The translations under genes and the position numbers were made by a program. Shown piece by piece: positions 41,701-50,426 of a stretch of 64,000 nucleotides of DNA. Source of the stretch: Clostridium sp. AWRP. Its GTDB lineage: Bacteria > Bacillota > Clostridia > Clostridiales > Clostridiaceae. The notes under the pieces are model-generated. The model ran no database searches and was not told where the DNA came from. It saw only the letters and a list, made by a program, of their open reading frames with translations. Within the stretch, counting starts at the first letter, position 1, and every line of letters starts with the position of its first letter. The stretch spans positions 2,232,001 to 2,296,000 of the forward strand of contig NZ_CP029758.2 of assembly GCF_004006395.2 (NCBI RefSeq), read 5' to 3'.

Positions 41701-42843
41701 ATGATACCACAAAAAATGACTGAAATACGTAATAAAAGGGTTATGGCTGCACTTAATATGGAGAAAACAGATAGAATTCCAATATTTCTTTCTGGACAGA
41801 TGTATTATAATTTTATAGATCCTACAATGACTATTGCTGATTATTGGAGAAGACCTGAATTAGTGGATGAAAAACTTATAGAGGCTGCAGAGCTTCCTAT
41901 ACTCGATGAAATGGATTCAGCTCCCACATGTACAGGAATACCTATGGAAACTTTTCTGCAAAGTTTTGCAGCTATGTGGTTTGCAAAGATGAAAGTGCCT
42001 GGACGTGAATTAGGTGATAATGTACTATGGCAGATTGATGAACAAGGACCTATGACAGAAGAAGACTATGATACAATTATAGACAAAGGCTGGGAATATA
42101 TGAAGAAAGAACTCTATAATAGAATTGGATATCATCCAGAAGAGCTTCCTCAAATGGATATGGGGTATGTTGGAAAACTTCAAAAAAGAATAGCTTCTCT
42201 TGGAAAAACAACGGTTGGCATGTCCGGTGGATTATTACCTATACCACCATTTGAAACTTTAAGTGGTGCACGTAAATTGTCTAAGTTCTTTAGGGATTTA
42301 TATCGTATGCCTGACAAAGTTAGGGCAGCATTAGATGTTATGGAAGAGGCAGAATTAAAAAATACGGTTAAAGCTATGAAAGCTATTCCTGGTGTATATG
42401 GATTCATAGGTGGAAGCCGATGCGGATGTGACTTTATATCACCCAAAATTTTTGAGAAATTCTATTTCACATATCATCAAAAGCTAGTGCCTGTAATGCA
42501 GGAAAATAATGTAAAAACGTGGTTCCATATGGACGGTAACTGGGAAGCATTTTTACCTTACTTTAGGGAATTCCCTAAAGCTCAGTGTATATGGGATCCT
42601 GATCATGTAACTGATATTCGAAAAATTAAAGAAATACTGGGAGACAAGATGTGTATTACCGGCAACGTGCCTCCAGCATTTACATCAGTTGGTACACCTG
42701 AAGACTGTTACAAGTATGCTAAGGATCTTGTGGAATTATTTAAAGATCATGATGGCTTTATTATGAACTCAGCTTGCAGTGTTCCACCTAATGCAAAACG
42801 AAAAAATATAGAAGCTGTTATTTTAGCAACTCTTGGTAAGTAA
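41701..42843 (+). CDS. UroD-family substrate:corrinoid methyltransferase (MT1) 2
   Basis: 380 aa, ribosome site GGGGG. Seen: KVPGRELGDNVLWQIDEQGPMTEEDYDTIIDKGW in part shared with MT1 1, GARKLSKFFRDLYRMPDKVRAAL, GGSRCGCDFISPKIFEKF, FHMDGNWEAFLPYF and the end SACSVPPNAKRKNIEA. The 244-base gap before it is AT-rich and shows no other gene or clear riboswitch. It has no corrinoid protein of its own directly upstream, so it may share corrinoid protein 1. Function inferred as for MT1 1. Confidence 0.87.
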   Translation: MIPQKMTEIRNKRVMAALNMEKTDRIPIFLSGQMYYNFIDPTMTIADYWRRPELVDEKLIEAAELPILDEMDSAPTCTGIPMETFLQSFAAMWFAKMKVPGRELGDNVLWQIDEQGPMTEEDYDTIIDKGWEYMKKELYNRIGYHPEELPQMDMGYVGKLQKRIASLGKTTVGMSGGLLPIPPFETLSGARKLSKFFRDLYRMPDKVRAALDVMEEAELKNTVKAMKAIPGVYGFIGGSRCGCDFISPKIFEKFYFTYHQKLVPVMQENNVKTWFHMDGNWEAFLPYFREFPKAQCIWDPDHVTDIRKIKEILGDKMCITGNVPPAFTSVGTPEDCYKYAKDLVELFKDHDGFIMNSACSVPPNAKRKNIEAVILATLGK

Positions 42844-42870
42844 TTTGAATTAGAATATTTAATTTTAAAA

Positions 42871-42917
42871 ATAGAAGATGTTTCTGGGAGGTTCCCAGAA
42901 ACATCTTCTATAAAAAA
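42871..42917. terminator. Bidirectional terminator
   Basis: Perfect 19-bp stem (ATAGAAGATGTTTCTGGGA and its complement), T-rich outward on the minus side, between MT1 2 and the convergent fruA. Confidence 0.92.
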
Positions 42918-42932
42918 TAATAATTGTAATTT

Positions 42933-44822
42933 TTAATCCAAGGTTTTTTTCATAAAGCCTAATAAGGATGCGGTTATAAAAGAACCTATTAATATAGCAA
43001 ATACATATAAGAGTGGATTACCGCTAACTATTGGTATTACGAATATGCCGCCGTGAGGTGCAGGAAGTCCTATGTTGAACATCATGGATAATCCTCCAGC
43101 AACAGCAGCTCCCACTACAGATGCAGGGATTACTCTTGCAGGGTCTGAAGCTGCAAATGGTATAGCACCTTCGGTTATAAAAGTAGCTCCCATTATATAA
43201 CAAGTTTTTCCTGCATCTCTTTCTTCTCTTGTAAACTTATGTTTAAAAAATGTAGTAGCAATAGCAATTCCAAGAGGAGGAACCATTCCACCTGCCATTA
43301 TTGCAGCATGAGGGGTGAATTTACCTGCAGCTATCATGGCTATTCCAAAAGTATAAGCTGCTTTATTTACAGGGCCTCCCATGTCTACAGCCATCATTCC
43401 ACCTAATATAATTCCTAAAATAACTTTATTGGTTGTTCCCATTGATCCAAGCCATTGTTCTAGAGCTGTATTTATAGCTTTTACAGGATTTACAATAAAC
43501 AAAAGCATTATGGCTCCGGTAATTAATATTCCAAATAAGGGATATAGAAGTACAGGCTTTATACCTTCAAGTGAAGCAGGTAGTCCAGAAAAGACTTTCT
43601 TTAGTAATATAACAACATAACCACCTAAAAATCCAGCAATTAATCCACCTAGAAATCCAGCTCCATTATTAGCTGCTATAAAACCTCCAACCATAGCAGG
43701 TGCAAAACCAGGTCTATCTGCTATACTCATTCCAATAAAACCAGCAAGTACAGGTACCATAAGAGAAAATGCGTAAGTACCGCCTATATCATGTAATAGC
43801 TTGGCCACAACATTAAAAGACGGATCTTTAGGATCAAAGCTTTTAATGCCAAACATAAATGATATAGCTATAAGTATACCTCCACCTACGACGAAGGGAA
43901 GCATATTTGAAACACCATTCATCAGATGTTTATAAAAACCTGTTCGCTGTTTTTTATCTAATTTAGATCCTTCAACTTTTTTATCTGAATGATATGTAGG
44001 AAGATCATCTCTTAAAGCTTTATTTATAAGTCCTTCAGGATCTTTAATTGCATCAGATACGGATACCTGGATTAATTTTTTGCCATTAAATCTTGTCATT
44101 TCAACTTGCTTATCTGCAGCTACAATTATGCCATCTGCCTTTTGTATGTCTTCATCAGTAAGCTTATTTTTTACACCAGTAGATCCATTTGTTTCTACCT
44201 TAATTTCAATTCCCATATCTTTAGCTTTGTTATTTAAAGCATCTGCCGCCATATATGTATGTGCTATGCCTGTAGGACAAGCTGTAACTGCTAATACTAA
44301 TTTACTAGGTGATTTACTTATATTGTTTTCTTTAGATGTAGTGCTATGATTTTTAGATTTTACATATTCAGCTTCTTGTTTATCTATGAGATTTAATACT
44401 TCATCTTTAGATTTTGCATTTATAAGTTTGTTTTTGAATTCTTCATTCATAAGCATACTGGATAATCTGGCAAGGGTATCTAAATGTTCATTATCGGCAC
44501 CTTCGCTTGCTGCTATCATAAAAAATAATTGGGCATCGGTTCCATCTAAGGATTCGTAGTCTAATCCTTCTTTTTTTATTCCAAAAGCTAAGGAAGGAAT
44601 TTTTACGGCTGCTGTTTTTGCGTGGGGAATTGCTATACCTTCTCCTATTCCTGTAGAGAACTCAGATTCTCTTTTAAGTATCTGTTTTTTATATTCCTCT
44701 TTATTGTTTAATTTCCCAGCTGAATCGAGTATACTTATAAGTTCGTCTATTACTTCTAATTTGCTATTTGATTCTAATTTAAGTTTTATTGTACTTTCTT
44801 CTAAAAGTTCAGTGATTTTCAT
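42933..44822 (-). CDS. fruA: PTS fructose transporter, EIIA-EIIB-EIIC fusion
   Basis: 629 aa. Domains in order: EIIA (residues 1-145, phospho-His in GIAIPHAKTAAV), EIIB (about 170-270, phospho-Cys in AVTACPTGIAHTYMAA), EIIC (about 300-629, eight or more membrane segments with the GGP-type stretch MGGPVNKAAYTFG). ATG after GGAGGT. Known: takes up fructose as fructose-1-phosphate. Third gene of fruR-fruK-fruA, but separated from fruK by a 310-base gap that contains a dispersed repeat. Confidence 0.95.
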   Translation of the reverse strand: MKITELLEESTIKLKLESNSKLEVIDELISILDSAGKLNNKEEYKKQILKRESEFSTGIGEGIAIPHAKTAAVKIPSLAFGIKKEGLDYESLDGTDAQLFFMIAASEGADNEHLDTLARLSSMLMNEEFKNKLINAKSKDEVLNLIDKQEAEYVKSKNHSTTSKENNISKSPSKLVLAVTACPTGIAHTYMAADALNNKAKDMGIEIKVETNGSTGVKNKLTDEDIQKADGIIVAADKQVEMTRFNGKKLIQVSVSDAIKDPEGLINKALRDDLPTYHSDKKVEGSKLDKKQRTGFYKHLMNGVSNMLPFVVGGGILIAISFMFGIKSFDPKDPSFNVVAKLLHDIGGTYAFSLMVPVLAGFIGMSIADRPGFAPAMVGGFIAANNGAGFLGGLIAGFLGGYVVILLKKVFSGLPASLEGIKPVLLYPLFGILITGAIMLLFIVNPVKAINTALEQWLGSMGTTNKVILGIILGGMMAVDMGGPVNKAAYTFGIAMIAAGKFTPHAAIMAGGMVPPLGIAIATTFFKHKFTREERDAGKTCYIMGATFITEGAIPFAASDPARVIPASVVGAAVAGGLSMMFNIGLPAPHGGIFVIPIVSGNPLLYVFAILIGSFITASLLGFMKKTLD

Positions 44823-44888
44823 AATTTTACCTCCATTGTAAATTAATATTTCAACTTTTGCACATATAAAAATTTTGGTTTAATATAA

Positions 44889-45106
44889 AAAATTGTGAAA
44901 CAATTTAATTAGTTGAAAATTGACAATTGATAGTGGGCAGTGAAGGTGGATTTTTTTCCGTTACACTACAAAAAATCTTTGATTAAGCTTTTCATCACTC
45001 GTTTTGCTAAAGCGAAACATTGCTTATTTATATAAATTTAAAGATTTTTTGCGACAGCTAAAAATCATCCTTCACTATTAATTTTTCATTCTTAATTTTT
45101 AACTTA
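44889..45106. repeat. Dispersed ~210-bp palindromic element, copy B (MITE-like)
   Basis: Fills the gap between fruK and fruA. Shares with copy A the core CCGTTACACTACAAAAAATC (one base different), TTTGATTAA, AGCGAAACATTG, TAAAAATCA and the inverted ends (AGTTGAAAATTGACAATTGA / TTCTTAATTTTTAACTT). No coding frame. It may reduce read-through from fruK to fruA. Confidence 0.78.
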
Positions 45107-45132
45107 CGAAGCTTTGCAAAGCTTTTAAACTG

Positions 45133-46038
45133 TTAAAGTTTAGCTATTTGTACATTAGAAAGTAAATTCTCAACATCCTCTTTTTTACATAAATCTTTAG
45201 AAAAAGCAGTTGCACTTCCGGAAGCAGCACCATATCTAAAACTTTCAACTATGTTAAAACTTTTTGTATATTGGGCAAGAAAACCAGCTACAACGGAATC
45301 ACCAGCACCTACGGAATTTCTTACTTCTCCTTTTGGTGCAGAAGCAGTGTAAATGCCTTCATCACATAAAAGCAGAGCACCATGCTTTCCCATTGAAATT
45401 ATTATGTTTTGGGCACCCATATCTTTTAATTTATTGGCATAATAAATACAATTTTTCATATCTTTAATTTCTACATCAAATATGTCTCCAAGTTCATGTA
45501 TATTAGGTTTTATTAGAAATGGTTTATATTTTAATGTAGAAGTAAGAGCACCTCCGGTAGTATCTACTATAACTTTACTGTTTTTACATTTTTCTTGAAT
45601 TATAGAATATATATTGGATGGTATAGATTTTTGTACATTTCCTGCAAGTACTATAAAATCTTCCGGTTTTAAATTTTCTATTTTTTTGAATAGTTCATTT
45701 AAATTGCAACTATCTATATGTGGTCCTGCAGCATTTATTTCAGTTTCTTGATTGGATTTAAGTTTTATATTTATTCTTGTATCTTCACTAACTTGTATAA
45801 AATCTGTAAGAATGCCAGAATCTTTAAGAAAATCCTCTATAAACTTGCCAGTAAATCCACCTATGAATCCCAATGCTTTACTTGGTGTTCCAAGATTGCT
45901 TAGAACTCTGGACACATTTATTCCTTTTCCACCGGCATATTTTTTTTCATTTACAACTCTATTTATGGAGCCTAAAATTAAGTTATCAGTTTGTATAACA
46001 TAGTCTATTGAAGGATTTAAGGTTACTGTATATATCAT
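45133..46038 (-). CDS. fruK: 1-phosphofructokinase
   Basis: 301 aa, PfkB family. Seen: TLNPSIDYVIQ at the start, the GGKGINVSRVLSNLG signature 1, and signature 2 with the catalytic Asp in VRNSVGAGDSVVAGFLA. Overlaps the fruR stop by one base (TAATG). Known: converts fructose-1-phosphate to fructose-1,6-bisphosphate, feeding glycolysis. Confidence 0.96.
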   Translation of the reverse strand: MIYTVTLNPSIDYVIQTDNLILGSINRVVNEKKYAGGKGINVSRVLSNLGTPSKALGFIGGFTGKFIEDFLKDSGILTDFIQVSEDTRINIKLKSNQETEINAAGPHIDSCNLNELFKKIENLKPEDFIVLAGNVQKSIPSNIYSIIQEKCKNSKVIVDTTGGALTSTLKYKPFLIKPNIHELGDIFDVEIKDMKNCIYYANKLKDMGAQNIIISMGKHGALLLCDEGIYTASAPKGEVRNSVGAGDSVVAGFLAQYTKSFNIVESFRYGAASGSATAFSKDLCKKEDVENLLSNVQIAKL

Positions 46039-46787
46039 TAATCTGTCACAACCTTTACTTTAGTTTTTTGTATATATTTTTCATAATTTTCTATTTTACA
46101 GTCTGTAATTATAGAAGCCTGATCTAAATTTCCTACCTTTACAAAACTTACTTCTCCAAATTTACTCTCATCTGCAAGGATGTAGCTTTGATCTGAATGT
46201 TTAATGGCATTTTCTTTAAGTATAGCTTCTTCAGAGTCGGGAGTAGTAAATCCGTATTTTAGATGAATACCGTTTATACCTAAAAAGCATTTGTCAAATC
46301 TAAATTTTTCAATACTTTTAAGTGCATCACATCCTATAACAGCTTTTGTACTATTTTTAACTTTTCCTCCTAGTATATATCCATTTATATTGTTTTCAAT
46401 AATAGCATTTATATGATTTAATCCATTAGTTACTACTATCAAAGATTTTTTGTTTATATATTGAATCATTTCAAAAGTAGAAGTTCCTGCATCTAAATAT
46501 ATACAATCTCCTTCTTCTATACAAGATGCTGCAAATTTTGCTATTTTTCTTTTTTGTTCTACATTTTGAATTTGTTTTTCGTTATAAGTTGGTTCTATGA
46601 GACGGCCTTTTGGCATGGTAGCACCACCATGAATTCTCTTTAGTACATTTGTATTTTCAAGATAAGTTAAATCACGTCTTATAGTAGATTCAGATGTATT
46701 TAAAAGGTTTACTAAATCGTTAACCTTTACAATCCCATTTTGCTTTAATTTCTCTAATATTATCTTATGGCGCTGTTCTGTTAGCAA
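46038..46787 (-). CDS. fruR: DeoR-family fructose operon regulator, TTG start
   Basis: 249 aa. The start is TTG at 46787 after AAGGTGAG; no ATG fits. Seen: N-terminal DeoR helix-turn-helix (EQRHKIILEKL, VNDLVNLLNTSESTIRRDL) and a sugar-phosphate-sensing domain with LDAGTSTFEMIQ and GCDALKSIEKF. First gene of the fru operon. The upstream region has repeated TTCAAAA/TTCATAA motifs at about 46893-46920, plausible operators. Known: relatives release DNA when fructose-1-phosphate binds. Confidence 0.92.
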   Translation of the reverse strand: MLTEQRHKIILEKLKQNGIVKVNDLVNLLNTSESTIRRDLTYLENTNVLKRIHGGATMPKGRLIEPTYNEKQIQNVEQKRKIAKFAASCIEEGDCIYLDAGTSTFEMIQYINKKSLIVVTNGLNHINAIIENNINGYILGGKVKNSTKAVIGCDALKSIEKFRFDKCFLGINGIHLKYGFTTPDSEEAILKENAIKHSDQSYILADESKFGEVSFVKVGNLDQASIITDCKIENYEKYIQKTKVKVVTD

Positions 46788-47107
46788 AATTGCTCACCTT
46801 CTTTCCTAGATAAAATTTATTATTAATCATTGAATGTATTTTATGTAAACATTATAATATAAAATTTTCTAAAAAACAATCATTTTAGTTCAAAAACATT
46901 CAAAATAGTTCATAAATACTTCAAGATCAATCATATAGAGAAATTCTTCCTCCAAATTTAATAAGGATGAATTATTTTTACCTAGAAAACTAAGTATGTA
47001 CACAGTGTGTATAAATTAGCAATGTCAAATTCTGCATTATGTAAGATGAATTTCAAAAAAATATGTGCTATTCTATATTTAATAAATGATTTATAAGCAT
47101 CTATTTA
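46788..47107. promoter_or_regulatory. Divergent intergenic region fruR / MT2
   Basis: About 420 bases separate fruR from the MT2 gene at 47211. Besides the possible FruR sites near 46900, there is a near-palindrome TACACAGTGTGTA at about 46998-47010, a candidate operator. No ORF, no cobalamin riboswitch motif that I can recognise. From about 47108 the sequence is part of the MT2 repeat. Confidence 0.3.
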
Positions 47108-48035
47108 ATATTAAAAGAAATAATAATTATAACCTAAATTGTAAATGTTTTAATTAAATTGTTTATTAGAAAATTATGAAAATGAGGTAAAAATAGGAGG
47201 AGGTTAAAATATGTTAATAATAGGAGAATTAATAAATACAAGCAGGAAGCTTATACGTGAAGCTGTAGAAAAAAAAGATGGAAACTATATACAGGAAATT
47301 GCAAAAAAACAAGAAGAAGCAGGGGCAACTTATATAGACGTAAACTGTGGAACATTTATGCAAACTGAAGTGGAAACCATGGAATGGCTGGTTGAAAATA
47401 TTCTTCAGGCAACAGACCTTCCATTATGTATAGATAGTCCTAACCCTCTAGCGCTAGAAGCTGGATTAAAAAAAGTAAAAAGTGGAAAACCAATGATTAA
47501 TTCCATAACAGGAGAGAATGAAAGGTGGAATACAATACTTCCACTGGTAAAAAAGTTTAATTCTAAAATAATAGCACTTTGTATTGACAACACAGGAATG
47601 CCAAAGACACAGGAAGACAGGCTTAGAATAGCAGATTCCCTTATAACAAAACTTACTGGAGAAGGAATAGCTCTTGATGATATATATATAGATCCACTTA
47701 TAAAACCAATAAGTGCAGGACAAAACAATGGAATAGAAGTATTATCTGCAATACAAAAAATAATGGAAAGCTATCCAGGAGTACATACTACCTGCGGATT
47801 AAGTAATATATCCTATAGCTTGCCAGCAAGAAAAGTATTGAATAGATTATTTATGGTTCAAACTATGGCTCGTGGAATGGACTCATACATTATGGATCCA
47901 ACAAACAAGGAAATGAGGGGTGCTTTACTTGCATCACAAACATTACTTGGACAAGATAGATTTTCAAGAAAGTTCATTAAAGCATTCCGTGAGGGATTAT
48001 ATGAGTAATATAAGAACTGTCGTGGTGGCATGCAG
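47108..48035 (+). repeat. MT2 module repeat, copy 1
   Basis: MT2 gene plus about 100 bases upstream and the first bases of the DUF1638 gene, repeated near-identically at 51280-52205. Confidence 0.85.
47211..48008 (+). CDS. Methyltetrahydrofolate:corrinoid methyltransferase (MT2, MtvA/MtrH-like) copy 1
   Basis: 265 aa, ATG after AGGAGGAGG. Seen: a pterin-binding barrel: MLIIGELINTSRK, ATYIDVNCGTFMQTE, LCIDSPNPLALEAGL, MINSITGENERW, and CGLSNISYSLPARKVLNRLF, as in AcsE/MtvA/MtrH proteins. Known: moves the methyl group from methyl-corrinoid protein to tetrahydrofolate for the Wood-Ljungdahl pathway. Its last eight bases (ATGAGTAA) overlap the DUF1638 start. Nearly identical to the copy at 51368. 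Confidence 0.94.
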   Translation: MLIIGELINTSRKLIREAVEKKDGNYIQEIAKKQEEAGATYIDVNCGTFMQTEVETMEWLVENILQATDLPLCIDSPNPLALEAGLKKVKSGKPMINSITGENERWNTILPLVKKFNSKIIALCIDNTGMPKTQEDRLRIADSLITKLTGEGIALDDIYIDPLIKPISAGQNNGIEVLSAIQKIMESYPGVHTTCGLSNISYSLPARKVLNRLFMVQTMARGMDSYIMDPTNKEMRGALLASQTLLGQDRFSRKFIKAFREGLYE

Positions 48036-48732
48036 GACTATTAAAGAGGAATTAGAAAGGGTAATTAATGAAATTCATTGTGATTATCCTATATTATGGA
48101 TAGAATCAGGGCTGCACCTTAATACAGGGGAATTAAGAAAGTGTCTACAAGAAAAATTAGATAGTATATCAAATGTAGATCAGGTGCTTTTAGCTTTTGG
48201 TTACTGCGGAAATGCCGTCATCGGATTAAAATCATTAGATTATAAAGTTATTTTTCCACGAGTAGATGATTGTATTACTTTATTGCTTGGTTCTAGTGAA
48301 AGACGAAAAAATATTTCAAAAGAAAAGGAAACTTATTTTCTCACTAAAGGATGGCTGAATTCTGAAAGAAACATATGGGTTGAGTACAAGGATACAGTAA
48401 AAAAATTTGGGAAAGCTAAAGCAGATAAGGTATATAAAATAATGCTAGGAAATTATGAAAGACTTGGAGTTATTGAAACAGAAACTGATGAATCAGAAGA
48501 CTTTATAAAAATAACTCATCAGGTTGCAGCAGATTTAAAATTAAAACAGGAAGTAATTCCTGGAACAATTAGTTATATTAAAAAGCTTTTAACTGGTCCT
48601 TGGAATAATGATGAATTTGTAGTAATTAACCCCTATGAAACGGTATCAATGGAACATATATATGGTATATCTGAAGCTCAAAAAAATAATTTGAACTCTA
48701 GTTCCAATGAAAAGGATGGTGTAATTAAATGA
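48001..48732 (+). CDS. DUF1638 protein
   Basis: 243 aa from the ATG at 48001, overlapping MT2 by eight bases. Seen: VVVACRTIKEEL, WIESGLHLNTGELR, LLAFGYCGNAVIGLKS and FPRVDDCITLLLGSS, matching DUF1638. Two conserved cysteines (CGN and DDC) could bind metal. Known: no firm biochemical role; genes of this family are repeatedly found with corrinoid methyltransferases. Overlaps the next gene by four bases, so all of 47211-49782 is one translationally coupled unit. Confidence 0.85.
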   Translation: MSNIRTVVVACRTIKEELERVINEIHCDYPILWIESGLHLNTGELRKCLQEKLDSISNVDQVLLAFGYCGNAVIGLKSLDYKVIFPRVDDCITLLLGSSERRKNISKEKETYFLTKGWLNSERNIWVEYKDTVKKFGKAKADKVYKIMLGNYERLGVIETETDESEDFIKITHQVAADLKLKQEVIPGTISYIKKLLTGPWNNDEFVVINPYETVSMEHIYGISEAQKNNLNSSSNEKDGVIK

Positions 48733-49337
48733 ATTTAATTATTTTTGGAGGATTTCTTGGTTCTGGTAAAACAAGTTTAATATTATCACTAGCACATTTT
48801 TTAGTTGAAAAGCAAAGTCCCAATAAGCAAAATCTTGTAATAATTGAAAATGAAGTTGGAGAAACGGGCATTGATGACAAAGTGCTTAAAAGTAAAGGAT
48901 TAAGTGTAAAAGAATTATTTTCTGGGTGTATTTGTTGTCAGCTTTCATCTGACCTCATAATTACTTTAAATGATCTTCGTGAAAAAGTTGATCCCGAATG
49001 GGTAATTATTGAAACTACAGGACTAGCTTATCCTAGCAAGATTTTAGGTACACTTAATAAATATGGTAAGGGAATAGAAAGCATACGGATTGTAAGTGTA
49101 GTTGATGCAGAACGATTTGAAGAACTTACTGAAATAGCACCGGTACTTATAAAATCACAGATATCAGATGGAAATACAATTCTTGTAAATAAGATAGATC
49201 TAGTTACAGATAAGCAATTAAAAAATATAGAACATTCTGTAAAAGAAGTTAATCCAAAGGCTAGCTTATATAAGGTATCTGCAAATAAAAATATAAATGA
49301 TAGTATATGGAAAGAGGTGGCTAAAAGTAATGAATAA
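48729..49337 (+). CDS. Small CobW/UreG-type P-loop GTPase
   Basis: 202 aa. Seen: Walker A FGGFLGSGKTSLIL at the start, IIENEVGETGID, the metal-binding GCICCQL (CxCC) of the COG0523/CobW family, WVIIETTGLA, and NKIDLV near the end. It stops where the GTPase domain ends; ordinary CobW proteins carry another C-terminal domain. That domain may be supplied by the next gene, which overlaps by eight bases. Known: COG0523 GTPases insert or chaperone Zn, Co or Ni. Inferred: metal supply for zinc-dependent MT1/MT2 or the corrinoid protein. Confidence 0.9.
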   Translation: MNLIIFGGFLGSGKTSLILSLAHFLVEKQSPNKQNLVIIENEVGETGIDDKVLKSKGLSVKELFSGCICCQLSSDLIITLNDLREKVDPEWVIIETTGLAYPSKILGTLNKYGKGIESIRIVSVVDAERFEELTEIAPVLIKSQISDGNTILVNKIDLVTDKQLKNIEHSVKEVNPKASLYKVSANKNINDSIWKEVAKSNE

Positions 49338-49782
49338 TCATGAACATGACCATTCCCATTGTGAGGAACATCACCACCATCATCATTGTGATGAAACTGA
49401 AGAAGGTTTATATGGAGAATTGAATGAAGTACCAGCTGTTTTTTCATATACAGAGTCCTTTGAACTTAAAAAAGAAGCTAAAGCAGATAAGTTACAGGAA
49501 TCTTTTGTACATTGGATCGAAAGTTTAAGAAAGTGGTCCATAGAAAATAAACATTTTATAGGTCATATTAAAATCTTTGTAAAGGATGAAAAGGATTTTA
49601 ATCTATGGGTTGCTACTACAGGAAAGAAGATTAATCTTAAAACCTTTTCTGAAAATAATGATTATGATATAAAAAATATTACAGTGAATATGACAGCTAT
49701 TGTTTTTGGGACTGATGAAGAAACTTTAAAATCTGTAGTGTTAAAAAAATTAGATGAAGAGCTTTTGTGCTATATGAATTAA
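49330..49782 (+). CDS. His-rich partner of the CobW-type GTPase
   Basis: 150 aa from the ATG at 49330. Seen: residues 1-22 are a His cluster (HEHDHSHCEEHHHHHHCD), then about 40 acidic and aromatic residues and a C-terminal domain (FIGHIKIFVKDEKDF...NMTAIVFGTDEETL) that resembles the CobW C-terminal domain. So the two genes look like one CobW protein split in two with an N-terminal metal-binding tail on the second part. Starts inside the GTPase gene. Function inferred: metal storage or hand-over to the methyltransferases. Confidence 0.75.
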   Translation: MNNHEHDHSHCEEHHHHHHCDETEEGLYGELNEVPAVFSYTESFELKKEAKADKLQESFVHWIESLRKWSIENKHFIGHIKIFVKDEKDFNLWVATTGKKINLKTFSENNDYDIKNITVNMTAIVFGTDEETLKSVVLKKLDEELLCYMN

Positions 49783-49821
49783 ACATATTTTAATATTTTA
49801 TAGTTTAGGAGGAACTAATAT

Positions 49822-50376
49822 ATGAAAATTAATTCTGACGATTTGGTCAAAGATGTACTTGAGTTAGATGCAAGTTACGCAGCAGTTATAGACACATCAA
49901 AAATTAAATTTCATGAAGATTACAGAAAAGCCTGTGAGAAAAATATTTGTGGCAATTATGACACCAATTGGATGGGCCCACCAGCTATTGGCCCTATATC
50001 AGAATTAATGGAAAAAGTTAAACAGTATAGAAAAGGACTTTTAATACAGACAGTTCATAAATTGTCTAATTCTTTTGACTGGAGAGGTATGGCTGCTTCT
50101 AAAGATGTTCATGAAAAAATATTTAGAAATATTGTTAACAGTATAAAAGACAAATATGAGTTTGAGGATATTCTACCTCTAAATGCAGGATGTTGTACAG
50201 TGTGTAAAAGATGTACCTATCTTGATGGAAAAGAGTGCAGATACCCAGATAAAGCACTTTCATCTGTTGAAGCTTATGGAATTGATGTTATGGCACTTGA
50301 AAAAGGGGCAGAAATTCCATATTATAATGGCTTAAATACACTTTCTTATGTAGGACTTATACTTTTTAATGGATGA
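49822..50376 (+). CDS. DUF2284-related metal-binding protein 2
   Basis: 184 aa, ATG after TAGGAGG. Seen: CEKNICGNYDTNWMGPPAIG, then CCTVCKRCTYLDGKECRYPDKA and SSVEAYGIDVM. Compared with the protein at 37098, the first cysteine group is reduced (CxxxxCGNY), the second is kept. Inferred: Fe-S or zinc protein of the methyl-transfer system, perhaps in corrinoid reduction. In line with the MT2-DUF1638-CobW genes and before corrinoid protein 2. Confidence 0.78.
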   Translation: MKINSDDLVKDVLELDASYAAVIDTSKIKFHEDYRKACEKNICGNYDTNWMGPPAIGPISELMEKVKQYRKGLLIQTVHKLSNSFDWRGMAASKDVHEKIFRNIVNSIKDKYEFEDILPLNAGCCTVCKRCTYLDGKECRYPDKALSSVEAYGIDVMALEKGAEIPYYNGLNTLSYVGLILFNG

Positions 50377-50426
50377 TTTATTTAAAAGATATTATATTCA
50401 ATTTGAATTAAAGGGAGGATATGAAA

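Noticed and set aside
40347..42843. UroD-family genes as haem-pathway uroporphyrinogen decarboxylase (hemE)
   Set aside because: They sit beside corrinoid proteins, end in the methyltransferase-type GC/AC-x-PxNAK block and occur in multiple unlike copies without any haem genes.
46788..47210. Cobalamin riboswitch upstream of the MT2 operon
   Set aside because: Expected because of the corrinoid enzymes, but I could not find the B12-box or its conserved core here, nor before 37098, 39719, 41701 or 57710.
47920..48000. Longer start for the DUF1638 protein
   Set aside because: The extension is the MT2 gene in another frame; ATG 48001 begins the family-like sequence and gives a standard ATGAGTAA overlap.
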